Positions 15,573 through 27,922 of a stretch of 64,000 bases of DNA are shown here, piece after piece; position 1 is the first letter of the stretch, and each line of letters opens with the position of its first letter. Made by a program: the position numbers and the translations under genes. The stretch spans positions 1-64,000 of the forward strand of contig JAFEEF010000001.1 of NCBI GenBank assembly GCA_018241265.1, read 5' to 3'. Under the pieces are notes generated by a model. That model saw only the letters and a list, made by a program, of their open reading frames with translations, did no database searches and had not been told where the DNA came from. This stretch comes from Pseudomonadota bacterium (lineage in GTDB: Bacteria; Pseudomonadota; Gammaproteobacteria; Burkholderiales; Burkholderiaceae_C).

Positions 15573-16371
15573 CGCGGTAGAAGCGGCCGAGCTCGTTGTA
15601 GAGGCTCGGGTGCTCGGCGGCGAGACGCTGCGGCTGCTCGAAGAACAGCTCGGAGACGACCGCGAAGAACTCCGCCGGATCGGTCGCGCCGTACGGATCG
15701 ATCAGGCCCGGCAGCCCACGCGCCATGCGGTCGCGCAGGCGCGCGTACTCGGCGCTCATCACCCGCGCCCAGGCCGCGCGCCGCTGCCGGCTGGGGAGTC
15801 CGGGCGCGCCGTTGGCGGCACCTTCCTGCTGGTCGAGCTGATGGGCGAACTCGTGGATCACGACGTTGCGGCCGTCGTCGGGCACGTCGGCACCATCTCG
15901 CGTGTCCTCCCACGACAGCAGCACCTGGCCCTGCGACCATGACTCGCCCGACAGGGCCCGGCGCGCCTCGTGCAGCACGCCGCTGCCGTCGGTGTGCGGC
16001 CGGTCGACGACGAACGCCGCCGGATACAGCAGGATCCGGCGCAGCTTCGGGTAGTAGCCGCCCGACCGGTTGAGCAGCAGCAGGCAGGCCTGCGCGGCGA
16101 TCGTCACGCGCATCTCGTCGGTCACGACGAGGCCGCCGCAGCCGATGATCGGCTTCTCGGCGAGGAAGACCAGGATGTGCTGCTTGAGCTGCAGTTGCAG
16201 GTCGGCCGGCAGCCCGCGCACGTAGGGGACGCGGCGGCGCAGGATCTCGCGCCACTCGGCCGGGAACGGCCGGGCGCGCAGACGTGCACGACGGCGCTCG
16301 ACCCACCACGGCTCGCCGATGAGCCAGGCCACGATCAGGACGGACGCGCAGGCGAAGACGATGAAGGCCAT
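15553..16371 (-). CDS. mtfA: MtfA-like zinc peptidase (DUF980)
   Basis: A 272-residue gluzincin. An N-terminal hydrophobic segment (VFACASVLIVAWLIG) may anchor it or be a poor signal. The zinc motif is HEFAHQLD with the downstream third ligand in the DPAEFFAVVSELFFE helix, the classic MtfA pattern. In E. coli MtfA binds the Mlc repressor and so affects glucose uptake; that link is not shown here. It overlaps the LysR gene by 20 nt tail to tail, and is upstream-adjacent to cbbR but not in its operon. Confidence 0.85.
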   Translation of the reverse strand: MAFIVFACASVLIVAWLIGEPWWVERRRARLRARPFPAEWREILRRRVPYVRGLPADLQLQLKQHILVFLAEKPIIGCGGLVVTDEMRVTIAAQACLLLLNRSGGYYPKLRRILLYPAAFVVDRPHTDGSGVLHEARRALSGESWSQGQVLLSWEDTRDGADVPDDGRNVVIHEFAHQLDQQEGAANGAPGLPSRQRRAAWARVMSAEYARLRDRMARGLPGLIDPYGATDPAEFFAVVSELFFEQPQRLAAEHPSLYNELGRFYRVNPLSW

Positions 16372-16458
16372 GTGGCCGGCCCCGGTCGGGAAAGCTCGCA
16401 GGTGAGCCCGGCCGCCGGCGATTTCAAGGTCGTCGGATCAAGGCGTCAGGTCGAGGCG

Positions 16459-17439
16459 TCAGGTGCGGGCGCGCCTCGTCTTCGCCGTCTTGGCGACGGG
16501 CACGGCAACGTCGACGGCGCCCAACTGGCGTTGCACCTCGGCCTCGCCTTCGGCACGCAGGAACTCCTCGAACGCCACCGCGACCTGCGGCAGCTGGCGC
16601 GACGCGAGGTGCATCGCGAACCACTCGCGCTCGATCGGATTGGCGGCCATCGGCAGTACCTGCACGACGCCCGCCTTCAGCTCGAGCACGCAGGTGTGCA
16701 GCGACAGGAACGCGATGCCGAAGCCGGCGGCGCACATGTGCTTGATCGCCTCGTTGCTCGACATCTCCGAGCCGATGCGCAGCGGCAGGCCGGCGTCCTT
16801 GAAGATGCGCTCGACCGTCGTGCGCGTGCCCGAGCCGCGCTCGCGCACCAGGAGGCGCGCCTGCGCCAGCGCCTCCAGGCTGACCTCCTTCTCCTGCATC
16901 AGCGGATCGTTGGGCGACGCGAGGAACGCCATCGGATGACGCGCGAACGCGCTCGACGTCGTGCGCAGTTCGGCCGGCGGCCGGCCCATGATCGCGATAT
17001 CGATCTCCTGGCCGGCGAGCAGCCGCACGATCTCGTCGCGGTTGCCGACCTGCAGCTTCACCTTGACCTTCGGGTTGCGGTTGGCGAACGTGACGAGCAG
17101 CGGCGGCAGCAGGTATTCGGCGGTCGTGACCGCGCCGACGCGCAGCGTGCCGGAGAAGACGCCCTGCAGGGTCGCCATCTCCTCGCCGGCCTCGCGCCAC
17201 AGCTCGAGGATGCGGCTCGCATAGCCGGCGAGCAGCTCGCCCGCCTCGGTGAGCCGCACGCCGCGGCCGACGCGCTGCAGGAGCGGCGTGCCGGCCGATT
17301 CCTCGAGGATGCCGATCTGGATCGACACCGCGGGTTGCGTCAGGTGCAGCTCGCTCGCGGCCGCCGACACGCTGCCGAGACGAGCGACGGCATGGAAGGC
17401 GGCGAGCTGGCGGAACGTGGCAGCGCGTGAGAGAGGCAT
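16459..17439 (-). CDS. cbbR: CbbR, LysR-type activator of the Calvin-cycle operon
   Basis: A 326-residue LysR regulator. The HTH covers residues ~9-68 ([26 protein letters not shown]), followed by a co-inducer domain with [24 protein letters not shown], a block typical of CbbR. It is divergent to cbbL with a 103-nt gap, the standard arrangement. CbbR activates cbb transcription in response to metabolites such as RuBP or phosphoenolpyruvate. The C-terminal ~20 residues are basic ([10 protein letters not shown]). Red-type RuBisCO and CbbX in the adjoining operon make the assignment firm. Confidence 0.92.
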   Translation of the reverse strand: MPLSRAATFRQLAAFHAVARLGSVSAAASELHLTQPAVSIQIGILEESAGTPLLQRVGRGVRLTEAGELLAGYASRILELWREAGEEMATLQGVFSGTLRVGAVTTAEYLLPPLLVTFANRNPKVKVKLQVGNRDEIVRLLAGQEIDIAIMGRPPAELRTTSSAFARHPMAFLASPNDPLMQEKEVSLEALAQARLLVRERGSGTRTTVERIFKDAGLPLRIGSEMSSNEAIKHMCAAGFGIAFLSLHTCVLELKAGVVQVLPMAANPIEREWFAMHLASRQLPQVAVAFEEFLRAEGEAEVQRQLGAVDVAVPVAKTAKTRRART

Positions 17440-19027
<1,588 letters not shown>

Positions 19028-19048
19028 CCATCGAACCCGGAGCAACCC

Positions 19049-19468
19049 ATGCGCATCACTCAAGGCACCTTCTCGTTCCTCCCCGAACTCACCGACGCCC
19101 AGATCACGAAGCAGCTCGACTACTGCCTCGACCAGGGCTGGGCGGTCGGCATCGAGTACACCGACGACCCGCACCCGCGCAACACGTTCTGGGAGATGTA
19201 CGGCAACCCGATGTTCGACCTGCGCGACGCGGCCGGCATCCTGATGGAGATCAACGCCTGCCGGAAGACCTACCCGCAGCATTACATCCGCGTCATGGCG
19301 TTCGACTCGACCCACGGCACCGAATCGGTGGTGCTGTCGTTCATCGTCAACCGGCCCGACGAGGAGCCCGGCTTCCGCCTCGTGCGCGGCGAGACCGACG
19401 GCCGCATGATCCGCTACACGACCGAGAGCTACGCGGCGCAGGCGCGCCCCGAAGGCGCCCGCTACTAA
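19049..19468 (+). CDS. cbbS: RuBisCO small subunit, red-type
   Basis: A 139-residue small subunit with the red-type features: short N-terminus ([16 protein letters not shown]) and an extended C-terminal beta-hairpin ([23 protein letters not shown]) absent from green-type S subunits. Conserved positions include the [18 protein letters not shown] segment. It forms the L8S8 holoenzyme with CbbL. It begins 21 nt after cbbL with CCGGAGCAACCC upstream. Confidence 0.97.
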   Translation: MRITQGTFSFLPELTDAQITKQLDYCLDQGWAVGIEYTDDPHPRNTFWEMYGNPMFDLRDAAGILMEINACRKTYPQHYIRVMAFDSTHGTESVVLSFIVNRPDEEPGFRLVRGETDGRMIRYTTESYAAQARPEGARY

Positions 19469-19488
19469 GACCTCGAGGAACCAGCGCG

Positions 19489-20361
19489 ATGGACACCGCC
19501 ACCACGCCCCGCTCGCTGTTCGAGGCCTCCGGCGTCGCGGCCGTGCTCGACCAGCTCGATGCGGAGCTGGTCGGCCTGGCGCCGGTCAAGGGCCGCATCC
19601 GCGACATCGCCGCCTTGCTGCTGATCGACAAACTGCGCGCCGAGCAGGGTTTGCAGTCGCAGCCGCCGTCGCTGCACATGTGCTTCACCGGCAACCCGGG
19701 CACCGGCAAGACGACCGTCGCGATGCGCATGGCCGAAGTGCTGAAGCAGCTCGGCTACGTGCGCAAGGGCCACCTCGTCGCGGTGACGCGCGACGACCTC
19801 GTCGGCCAGTTCATCGGCCACACCGCGCCCAAGACGAAGGAAGTGCTGAAGAAGGCGATGGGCGGCGTGCTCTTCATCGACGAGGCGTACTACCTGTACA
19901 AGCCCGAGAACGAGCGCGACTACGGCCAGGAGTCGATCGAGATCCTGCTGCAGGTGATGGAGAACCAGCGCGACGACCTGGTGGTGATCCTGGCCGGCTA
20001 CAAGGACCGGATGGACACCTTCTTCGCGAGCAACCCGGGCATGGCTTCGCGCGTGGCGCACCACATCGATTTCCCCGACTACAGCGAGGCGGAGTTGATG
20101 CAGATCGCCCAGCTGATGCTCGCGCACCTGAACTACCGCTTCGACGGTACCGCCGAGAGCGCGTTCGAGCGCTACCTGCATCTGCGCCGCGGGCAGCCGC
20201 ACTTCGCCAACGGCCGCTCGGTGCGCAACGCGCTCGACCGCATCCGGCTGCGCCATGCGACGCGCCTGTTCTCGGCCGACCAGGCGCTGACGCGCGAGCA
20301 GCTCTGCACCTTGCAGGCCGAAGACGTCCTCGCCAGCCGCGTCTTCGCCGCGGCGTCCTGA
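19489..20361 (+). CDS. cbbX: CbbX, red-type RuBisCO activase
   Basis: A 290-residue AAA+ ATPase that remodels red-type RuBisCO trapped by sugar phosphates. Walker A is GNPGTGKTT (K74), Walker [11 protein letters not shown], and the pore-loop and sensor regions [15 protein letters not shown] and [18 protein letters not shown] follow. The C-terminal helical lid ([22 protein letters not shown]) carries the arginine that senses nucleotide. GAGGA lies upstream of ATG 19489. Its presence, with no CbbQ/CbbO, fits the red-type L subunit. Confidence 0.96.
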   Translation: MDTATTPRSLFEASGVAAVLDQLDAELVGLAPVKGRIRDIAALLLIDKLRAEQGLQSQPPSLHMCFTGNPGTGKTTVAMRMAEVLKQLGYVRKGHLVAVTRDDLVGQFIGHTAPKTKEVLKKAMGGVLFIDEAYYLYKPENERDYGQESIEILLQVMENQRDDLVVILAGYKDRMDTFFASNPGMASRVAHHIDFPDYSEAELMQIAQLMLAHLNYRFDGTAESAFERYLHLRRGQPHFANGRSVRNALDRIRLRHATRLFSADQALTREQLCTLQAEDVLASRVFAAAS

Positions 20362-20375
20362 CGGAGGCATCCCAG

Positions 20376-21170
20376 ATGACCCTCGAAGCCCTCATCTTCG
20401 ACGTCGACGGCACGATGGCCGACACCGAGGAAGCGCACCGCGTCGCGTTCAACCTCGCGTTCCAGCGCTACCGGCTCGGCTGGAACTGGCCGCGCGTCGA
20501 GTACCGCGAGCTGCTGCGCGTGACCGGCGGCAAGGAGCGCATCGCGAGCTTCATCGGCGGCCTCGACGTGTCGGCCGCCGATGCGAAGCGGCTGCGTGCG
20601 CTGATACCCGACCTGCATGCCGAGAAGACGCGCTTCTACAGCTCGTTCGTCGCCGACGGCAGCGTGCCGCTGCGGCCGGGCATCGCGCGCCTGCTCGCGG
20701 AAGCGCGCGAGGCCGGCTGCCTGCTCGCGATCGCGAGCACGACGACCGCGGTCAACATCGATGCGCTGCTGCAGGCGACGCTCGGTGACGACGGCCTCGC
20801 GATGTTCAGCGTGATCGCCTGCGGCGACCAGGTGCGGGCGAAAAAGCCGGCGCCGGACATCTACCGCCTCGCGCTCGCCAATCTCGGCATCGCACCGGAG
20901 AACGCGGTCGCCTTCGAGGACTCGGCCAACGGCCTGAAGTCGGCGCTGGCCGCCGGCATCCCGACGGTCATCACGCCGACCTACTGGACCGAAGGCAGCG
21001 ACTTCAGCGCCGCCACGCTGGTGCTGCCGCACCTCGGCGACCCGGCGCAACCGCTGCCCGGCGAGCCCGGCCGGCGCCTGGCCGACCATCCGTGGCTGGG
21101 CGTTGCGGAGCTGAGCCGGCAACTCGCCGCCCGCCCGGCCCGCGAATTGCAGCAAAGGATCAGCGCGTGA
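20376..21170 (+). CDS. cbbY: CbbY, HAD phosphatase for xylulose-1,5-bisphosphate
   Basis: A 264-residue haloacid dehalogenase-family phosphatase. Motif I is [11 protein letters not shown] with nucleophile D10, motif II IASTT, motif III K-containing AKKPAPD, and motif [13 protein letters not shown]. CbbY removes xylulose-1,5-bisphosphate and other inhibitory misfire products of RuBisCO, a fitting role between cbbX and cbbE. The stop overlaps the GTG start of cbbE by 4 nt, so the two are coupled. Confidence 0.9.
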   Translation: MTLEALIFDVDGTMADTEEAHRVAFNLAFQRYRLGWNWPRVEYRELLRVTGGKERIASFIGGLDVSAADAKRLRALIPDLHAEKTRFYSSFVADGSVPLRPGIARLLAEAREAGCLLAIASTTTAVNIDALLQATLGDDGLAMFSVIACGDQVRAKKPAPDIYRLALANLGIAPENAVAFEDSANGLKSALAAGIPTVITPTYWTEGSDFSAATLVLPHLGDPAQPLPGEPGRRLADHPWLGVAELSRQLAARPARELQQRISA

Positions 21171-21883
21171 CCCGACGAGACAATTTGCCAGGCATCCTCC
21201 GTATTGCGCCCAGCCTGCTGTCGGCCGATTTCGCCCGGTTGGGCGAGGAGGTCGCGGCGGTCGTCGACGCCGGTGCCGATCTGATCCATTTCGACGTGAT
21301 GGACAACCACTATGTACCGAATCTGACCATCGGGCCGCTGGTCTGCGATGCGATCCGGCCGTACGCCAAGGTGCCGATCGACGTGCACCTGATGGTCAAG
21401 CCGGTCGACGCGCTGATCCCGATGTTCGCGCAGGCAGGGGCTTCCATCATCTCGTTCCATCCCGAGGCGAGCGACCATGTCGACCGCAGCCTGCAACTGA
21501 TCCGCTCGCTCGGCGTCAAGGCCGGGCTGGTGCTGAACCCGGCGACGCCGGTCTCGTGGCTCGACCATGTGATGGACAGCGTGGACCTGATCCTGCTGAT
21601 GTCGGTCAATCCCGGCTTCGGCGGCCAGCGCTTCATCGAATCGACGTTGCCGAAGATCGAAGCGGTGAGGAAGCGCATCGCCGCGACCGGCCGCGACATC
21701 TGGCTCGAGGTCGATGGCGGCGTGAAGGCCGACAACGCGGCACGCGTGGCGAGCGCCGGTGCGGATACGTTGGTGGCCGGCTCGGCGGTGTTCGGCGCCG
21801 GCGTGCCGTATCGCGATGCGATCGGCGCGCTGCGCCGTCAGGCCGAGGCCGGCCGCGCCGAAGCGCGCCATGCCATCGTGTAG
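21167..21883 (+). CDS. cbbE: Ribulose-phosphate 3-epimerase
   Basis: A 238-residue TIM-barrel metalloenzyme interconverting ribulose-5-P and xylulose-5-P. Motifs: [30 protein letters not shown] (metal-binding His and Asp), [16 protein letters not shown] (phosphate-binding) and EVDGGVK (catalytic Asp). GTG start at 21167 overlaps cbbY by 4 nt. It regenerates pentose phosphates for phosphoribulokinase at the end of this operon. Confidence 0.96.
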   Translation: MTRRDNLPGILRIAPSLLSADFARLGEEVAAVVDAGADLIHFDVMDNHYVPNLTIGPLVCDAIRPYAKVPIDVHLMVKPVDALIPMFAQAGASIISFHPEASDHVDRSLQLIRSLGVKAGLVLNPATPVSWLDHVMDSVDLILLMSVNPGFGGQRFIESTLPKIEAVRKRIAATGRDIWLEVDGGVKADNAARVASAGADTLVAGSAVFGAGVPYRDAIGALRRQAEAGRAEARHAIV

Positions 21884-21890
21884 GACATCG

Positions 21891-22583
21891 ATGCTGCAAC
21901 TCGGCTCCCATCCGATCGAGGCGATCGCCTTCGACCTCGACGGCACGCTGATCGACAGCGCGCCGGACATCCATGCCGCGCTCGCCGCAGGCTTCGTCGA
22001 AGCCGGCTTGACGGCTCCGACGCTCGCTGCCGTACGCGGCTGGATCGGCGACGGGCCCGACCGGTTGATCGCCGAGGCGCTCGCGGCCGCCGGCATCGCG
22101 AGGCCGGGCCTGCCGGAGCGGCTGCGCGCCGCGTTCGATCGCCATACCCTCGCCGCACCGGTCGCGCATGGCGGCCCGTATGCCGGCATGCCCGAGTTGC
22201 TCGCCACCTTGCACGGTCGCGTGCCGCTCGTGGTGATCAGCAACAAGCCGTCGCACCTCGGCCGCGCGGTGCTCGAGGCGGCCGGGATCCTCGGCCGATT
22301 CGAGTTCGTGCAGGGCGCCGACACGCCGCCGATGCGCAAACCCGCACCGGCGATGCTGGTCGCCGCCGCGCACCGGCTGGACGTGCCGCGGCGCAGCCTG
22401 CTGATGGTGGGCGACGGCCCGGCCGATCTCGGCGCGGCGGAGCGCGCGGGCTGCCCGGCCGTCTGGGCCGCCTGGGGCTACGGCGCGATCGATCCCGCGG
22501 GACCGCGTATCGATGCACCGGGCGACCTGCTGTCATTGCTGACCGATCTGACCAATGGCACCGAAGCGTATGCGCCCACTTGA
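21891..22583 (+). CDS. cbbZ: Phosphoglycolate phosphatase
   Basis: A 230-residue HAD-family phosphatase, motif [15 protein letters not shown] (nucleophile D15), motif [10 protein letters not shown], motif III KPAPAML and motif [18 protein letters not shown]. The phosphoglycolate phosphatase signature is [13 protein letters not shown] plus the cap domain of ~70 residues. It clears 2-phosphoglycolate made when RuBisCO fixes oxygen. It starts 7 nt after cbbE within the cbb operon. Confidence 0.92.
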   Translation: MLQLGSHPIEAIAFDLDGTLIDSAPDIHAALAAGFVEAGLTAPTLAAVRGWIGDGPDRLIAEALAAAGIARPGLPERLRAAFDRHTLAAPVAHGGPYAGMPELLATLHGRVPLVVISNKPSHLGRAVLEAAGILGRFEFVQGADTPPMRKPAPAMLVAAAHRLDVPRRSLLMVGDGPADLGAAERAGCPAVWAAWGYGAIDPAGPRIDAPGDLLSLLTDLTNGTEAYAPT

Positions 22584-22596
22584 AGCGGAGACCGTC

Positions 22597-23673
<1,077 letters not shown>

Positions 23674-23696
23674 ATCCAGCACTCCCGGAGACTGCC

Positions 23697-24575
23697 GTGT
23701 CGGCCAAGCATCCCATCATCTCGATCACCGGCTCGTCCGGCGCCGGCACGACGTCGGTGACGCGCACGTTCCAGAACATCTTCCGGCGCGAAGGCGTCAG
23801 CGCCGCGATCATCGAAGGCGACAGCTTCCATCGCTACGACCGCCAGGCGATGAAGCGCGCGATGGTCGAGCAGGAGGCCGCCGGCAATCGCACCTTCAGC
23901 CACTTCGGCGACGAGGCCAACCTGTTCGCCGAACTGGAAGACCTGTTCCGTTCGTACAGCGAAACCGGCACCGGACGCAGCCGCAAGTACCTGCACGATC
24001 ACGATGAAGCCGCGCCGTACAAGCAGGACCCCGGCACGTTCACCGCCTGGGAGACGCTCGCCCCGAGCGAGCTGCTGTTCTACGAAGGCCTGCACGGCGG
24101 CGTCGTGTCGGGCCAGGTCGACGTGGCGCGCTATTGCGACCTGCTGATCGGCGTCGTGCCGGTGATCAACCTCGAGTGGATCCAGAAGATCCATCGCGAC
24201 AAGAGCACGCGCGGCTACTCGACCGAGGCGGTCACCGACGTGATCCTGCGCCGCATGCACGAGTACGTGCACTTCATCTGCCCGCAGTTCACGCGCACGC
24301 ACATCAACTTCCAGCGCGTGCCGGTCGTCGACACGTCGGACCCGTTCATCGCCCGCACGATCCCGACGCCGGACGAGAGCCTCGTCGTGATCCGTTTCGC
24401 GAACCCGCGCGGCATCGACTTTCCGTACCTCTTGTCGATGCTGCACGACTCGTTCATGTCGCGCGCCAACACGCTGGTCGTGCCGGGCGGCAAGATGGAG
24501 CTGGCGATGCAGCTCATCTTCACGCCGATGATCATGCGGCTCGTGGAGCGGCGGCGGAAGGCGCACGAGCGCTGA
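23697..24575 (+). CDS. cbbP: Phosphoribulokinase
   Basis: A 292-residue proteobacterial-type PRK (class I, non-redox-regulated) that phosphorylates ribulose-5-P to RuBP. P-loop GSSGAGTTSV (residues 12-21), the catalytic-base region EGDSFHRYDR, and the substrate-binding segments HDHDEAAPYKQDPGTF and EGLHGG are seen. GTG start at 23697 with CCCGGAG upstream. It closes the carbon-fixation part of the operon. Confidence 0.96.
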   Translation: MSAKHPIISITGSSGAGTTSVTRTFQNIFRREGVSAAIIEGDSFHRYDRQAMKRAMVEQEAAGNRTFSHFGDEANLFAELEDLFRSYSETGTGRSRKYLHDHDEAAPYKQDPGTFTAWETLAPSELLFYEGLHGGVVSGQVDVARYCDLLIGVVPVINLEWIQKIHRDKSTRGYSTEAVTDVILRRMHEYVHFICPQFTRTHINFQRVPVVDTSDPFIARTIPTPDESLVVIRFANPRGIDFPYLLSMLHDSFMSRANTLVVPGGKMELAMQLIFTPMIMRLVERRRKAHER

Positions 24576-24587
24576 GGCCCGGCGGCC

Positions 24588-24604
24588 GCCGGCTTGAAGC
24601 CGGC
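24588..24604 (+). repeat. Hairpin after cbbP
   Basis: GCCGGCT (24588-24594) and AGCCGGC (24598-24604) form a perfect 7-bp stem with a 3-nt loop, 12 nt after the cbbP stop. No T-run follows, so it is not a classical intrinsic terminator; it may protect the upstream mRNA or merely separate cbbP from the next small gene. Confidence 0.3.
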
Positions 24605-24662
24605 GCAAGCGTCCGCAGATTCATGGCAAGGCGCCCCGCGGCGCCGCCTTTCGGGAACTGCC

Positions 24663-25001
24663 ATGAACCTGACCCAACCGAAAACCGGGTCGTCGACCCT
24701 CACGACCGCGCTGACCCTGGCGCAACTGCTCGAGCATCTGGAGCGCAGCCCGGCGCGCGTCAACCCCGGGCAATACCGCCTGGTTGCCGAGCGCCTGGCG
24801 CGCGCGCTCGCCGACGTGACGCCCGGCGCGCCGCTGCAGGCGCTGCTCGACGCATCGCCGGCGGCCGCCGAGGTCTACGAGAACATCAACTACCAGCATG
24901 CCGGCCTGTGCCGTTCGCCGCTCGACGCGGCGCTGTCGGCCGAGGTGCGCGCACGCGATGCGATCGAGCATGCGCGACGCGTCGCGCCGGCGCAGGGCTG
25001 A
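24663..25001 (+). CDS. Small helical protein of unknown function, cbb-operon tail
   Basis: A 112-residue protein with no family I recognise. It has no signal peptide or membrane segment, is largely alpha-helical (LTTALTLAQLLEHLERS, LVAERLARALADV, LSAEVRARDAIEHARRV), and has a central ENINYQHAGLCRSPLD turn with one cysteine. Start at ATG 24663 lies in CTGCCATGAAC with only a weak ribosome site. It is 87 nt from cbbP in the same direction, so cotranscription is possible. It may be a conserved Burkholderiales hypothetical; confirmation needs homologues. Confidence 0.55.
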   Translation: MNLTQPKTGSSTLTTALTLAQLLEHLERSPARVNPGQYRLVAERLARALADVTPGAPLQALLDASPAAAEVYENINYQHAGLCRSPLDAALSAEVRARDAIEHARRVAPAQG

Positions 25002-25285
25002 CGACCCGGCCGACCGCCGGCGCCATGCTCGCGCGCGTCCTCGGCGGTCATGTTGCAACTGGTTGCATCGTACGCACGACCGCCGGCCCGTGCATCGCTT
25101 CCCGCGTCCCGTCGATCCGGCCACCGGCTGCGCCGAGCCGTGCATCAAGGCGCTGAGTCACCCTTCGTAAAACCCCTGCGTGCACCCTACCCGTTCCATG
25201 GAATGATCCGTCTTGCGCGCGCGGCGGGTGCCGCGCGATTCCAGGCTGCGGTCGGCAGGAAGCGGCCTACACCAAGGAGACCGAG
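25002..25285 (+). other. Intergenic region upstream of phaB
   Basis: A 284-nt gap with no gene. It contains a palindromic GTTGCAAC near 25054 and a perfect TTCCATGGAA palindrome (25194-25203), and the ribosome site AAGGAGA at 25275-25281. It should hold the phaB promoter; a -35/-10 pair is not convincing by eye. Confidence 0.35.
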
Positions 25286-26044
25286 ATGGCGGAAAACAAG
25301 GGCGCGCAACGGGTGGTGCTGGTGACGGGGGGCATGGGCGGCCTGGGCGAGACGATCTCGACCAAGATGGCAGACGCCGGCTATCGGGTCGTCGTGACCT
25401 ACTCGCCCGGCAACACCAAGCACAACGAGTGGGTCGCCGGCATGAAGTCGAACGGCTACGACATCTATGCCGTCGCCTGCGACGTGTCCGACTTCGACTC
25501 GTGCGGCAAGGCGGTGGCCGAGGTGCAGAGCAAGGTGGGACCGATCGACGTGCTCGTCAACAACGCCGGCATCACGCGCGACATGACCTTCAAGAAAATG
25601 GACAAGGTCAACTGGGACGCGGTGATGCGCACCAACCTCGACAGCCTGTTCAACATGACCAAGCAGGTCGCCGACGGCATGGTCGAGCGGGGCTGGGGGC
25701 GCGTCATCAACGTGTCGTCGGTGAACGGCTCGAAGGGCGCGTTCGGCCAGACCAACTACTCGGCCGCGAAGGCCGGCGTGCACGGCTTCACGAAGGCGCT
25801 CGCGCTCGAGGTGGCGCGCAAGGGCGTCACGGTGAACACGATCTCGCCGGGCTACATCGGCACGAAGATGGTGACGGCGATCCCCGAGGACATCCTGAAC
25901 TCGAAGATCCTGCCGCAGATCCCGGTCGGCCGGCTCGGCAAGCCGGAAGAGGTCGCCGGGCTCATCATCTACCTTGCGTCCGAGGAAGCCGCGTTCCTGA
26001 CCGGCGCGAACATCGCGATCAACGGCGGCCAGCACATGCAGTGA
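25286..26044 (+). CDS. phaB: Acetoacetyl-CoA reductase (PHB synthesis)
   Basis: A 252-residue NADPH-dependent short-chain dehydrogenase. Cofactor motif TGGMGGLGE, active-site S in VSSVNGSKGAFGQ, Y and K in NYSAAKAG, and the family's C-terminal GANIAINGGQHMQ. The GQTNYSAAKAG block and the C-terminal HMQ are typical of PhaB (R-3-hydroxybutyryl-CoA formation from acetoacetyl-CoA) rather than generic FabG. ATG 25286 has AAGGAGACCGAG upstream. No phaC or phaA nearby, so PHB genes are split. Confidence 0.9.
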   Translation: MAENKGAQRVVLVTGGMGGLGETISTKMADAGYRVVVTYSPGNTKHNEWVAGMKSNGYDIYAVACDVSDFDSCGKAVAEVQSKVGPIDVLVNNAGITRDMTFKKMDKVNWDAVMRTNLDSLFNMTKQVADGMVERGWGRVINVSSVNGSKGAFGQTNYSAAKAGVHGFTKALALEVARKGVTVNTISPGYIGTKMVTAIPEDILNSKILPQIPVGRLGKPEEVAGLIIYLASEEAAFLTGANIAINGGQHMQ

Positions 26045-26092
26045 CGCGCCGGCTGCGGCGCCCGTTCAACGATCCACGAGGAGGCTCCATCC

Positions 26093-26776
26093 ATGATCAA
26101 GTCAGGCATCGACCAGGACGCGCTCGTCAAGATGTTCTCCGAAGCCACCGCCAAGCAGGGCGAAGCGCTGCGCAAGGCGGTCGGCGACGCGACGCTGAAG
26201 GCGCTGCAGGGCCGCGAGCTCACGCTCGACAACATCCGCAAGGTGCTGAAGAGCGTGACGCAGGCGGCCTCGCTCGGCGCGGCGCAGAACCAGGCGAGCC
26301 CGGTCGACGTCGAGGAGATGCTCGGCAAGGCGTTCGCCGGCATGGACAGCGCGCTGCTGCAGGCCGTCGAGGCGAACCGCAAGGCGCTGCAGCAGTTCGT
26401 CGACCAGGGCGCCGGACTGCAGGAAAAGCAGCTGAAGAGCGCGCTCGACGGCATCGAGAAGATGGAAGACATGTTCTTCACGACGGTGCGCAAGGCGGCG
26501 AGCGGCGCCGGCGACTCGATGCAGGGCCCGTGGACGCACGTGCTCGAGACGATGAAGCTCAAGGGCACGGACACCGGCGCGAAGGCGAGCTCGGCGGTCG
26601 AGGATCTGCTGGCGAAAAGCCAGGAAGCGATGCGCGAGGGCCGCGCCGCCGGCATGCGCGGCGCGCGCGCGATGCTCGACGGCTATGCGGCGCTCGTCAG
26701 CGGCGTCTTGATCGGCATGTCCGAAGGCCTGCAATCGGGCGCTGCCAAGCCGGCCGCGAAGACCGCGCGCAAGTAG
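26093..26776 (+). CDS. Helical phasin-like protein (probable DUF6781)
   Basis: A 227-residue, almost wholly alpha-helical protein without signal peptide: successive amphipathic helices (residues ~10-35, 40-60, 80-130, 150-215) and a basic Ala/Lys/Pro tail (KPAAKTARK). Composition and heptad-like spacing recall PHA-granule phasins, and it follows phaB by 48 nt, which supports a granule-associated role. I think it belongs to the DUF6781 family, from memory. No catalytic motif is present. Confidence 0.5.
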   Translation: MIKSGIDQDALVKMFSEATAKQGEALRKAVGDATLKALQGRELTLDNIRKVLKSVTQAASLGAAQNQASPVDVEEMLGKAFAGMDSALLQAVEANRKALQQFVDQGAGLQEKQLKSALDGIEKMEDMFFTTVRKAASGAGDSMQGPWTHVLETMKLKGTDTGAKASSAVEDLLAKSQEAMREGRAAGMRGARAMLDGYAALVSGVLIGMSEGLQSGAAKPAAKTARK

Positions 26777-26854
26777 CCCGATGCGGCGTGCGCCGCGCCG
26801 GCGCCGGGTCTCGCGTCGCGGCATCATCGTGCCTGCCATGGCTGGAGACGACTG

Positions 26855-27922
26855 ATGAAGACGATCAAGGGTCCGGCGATCTTTCTTGCGCAGTTCGCCA
26901 GCGATGCGGCGCCGTTCAATACGCTCGACGCGATCGGGCGCTGGGCCGCCGGTCTGGGTTACCGCGGCGTGCAGATCCCGAGTTGGGACACGCGCCTGTT
27001 CGACCTGCGCCGGGCTGCCGAAAGCCGCGGCTACTGCGAAGAGGTGCAAGGGACGCTCGCCCAGCACGGCCTCGCGATCACCGAGCTGTCGACCCACCTG
27101 CAAGGCCAGCTCGTCGCGGTCCACCCGGCCTATGACGCCGGCTTCGACGGCTTTGCCGCCCCCGAGGTGCGCGGCGATCCGGTGCGGCGCCAGCAATGGG
27201 CGGTCGAGCAGATGCACCTGGCGGCGCGCGCGTCCGCCAACCTCGGGCTGACCGCGCATGCGACGTTCTCCGGCGCGCTGGCGTGGCCCTATCTGTATTC
27301 GTGGCCGCCGCGTCCGCCCGGGCTGATCGAGACGGCGTTCGACGAGCTCGCGAAGCGCTGGCGGCCGATCCTCGACGCGTTCGATGCGGCCGGCGTCGAC
27401 GTCTGCTACGAGATCCATCCGGGAGAGGACCTGCACGACGGCGTCACCTACGAGATGTTCCTCGAGCGCGTCGGCGGGCATCGTCGCGCCTGCCTGCTCT
27501 ACGACCCGAGCCACTTCGTGCTGCAGCAGCTCGACTACCTCGCGTACATCGACCACTACCACGAGCGCATCAAGATCTTCCACGTGAAGGATGCCGAGTT
27601 CAATCCGACCGGCAGGCAAGGGGTCTACGGCGGCTTTCAGGCGTGGATCGATCGGGCCGGGCGTTTCCGCTCGCTCGGCGACGGTCAGGTCGATTTCGGC
27701 GCGATCTTCTCGAAGCTCGCCGCCTGCGACTTTCCCGGCTGGGCGGTGCTCGAATGGGAGTGCTGCCTGAAGCATCCGGAGGACGGCGCGCGCGAAGGAG
27801 CGACCTTCATCGCCGACCACATCATTCGCGTGGCCGACCGCGCGTTCGACGACTTTGCCGGCGGCGGCGCGGACCAGGCAGCGAACCGGCGCATGCTGGG
27901 CATCGACAAGCCCGCACCATGA
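26855..27922 (+). CDS. Sugar phosphate isomerase/epimerase, TIM-barrel
   Basis: A 355-residue AP-endonuclease-2-like TIM barrel. Metal-ligand candidates fall in VCYEIHPGEDLHDG (Glu, His), DPSHFVLQQLD (His) and IKIFHVKDAEF (His, Asp), followed by VLEWECC with the fourth Glu. It overlaps the next gene, a Gfo/Idh/MocA dehydrogenase, by 4 nt; this pairing is common in inositol or rare-sugar catabolism. The substrate is not deducible. ATG at 26855 is preceded by TGGAGACGACTG. Confidence 0.8.
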   Translation: MKTIKGPAIFLAQFASDAAPFNTLDAIGRWAAGLGYRGVQIPSWDTRLFDLRRAAESRGYCEEVQGTLAQHGLAITELSTHLQGQLVAVHPAYDAGFDGFAAPEVRGDPVRRQQWAVEQMHLAARASANLGLTAHATFSGALAWPYLYSWPPRPPGLIETAFDELAKRWRPILDAFDAAGVDVCYEIHPGEDLHDGVTYEMFLERVGGHRRACLLYDPSHFVLQQLDYLAYIDHYHERIKIFHVKDAEFNPTGRQGVYGGFQAWIDRAGRFRSLGDGQVDFGAIFSKLAACDFPGWAVLEWECCLKHPEDGAREGATFIADHIIRVADRAFDDFAGGGADQAANRRMLGIDKPAP

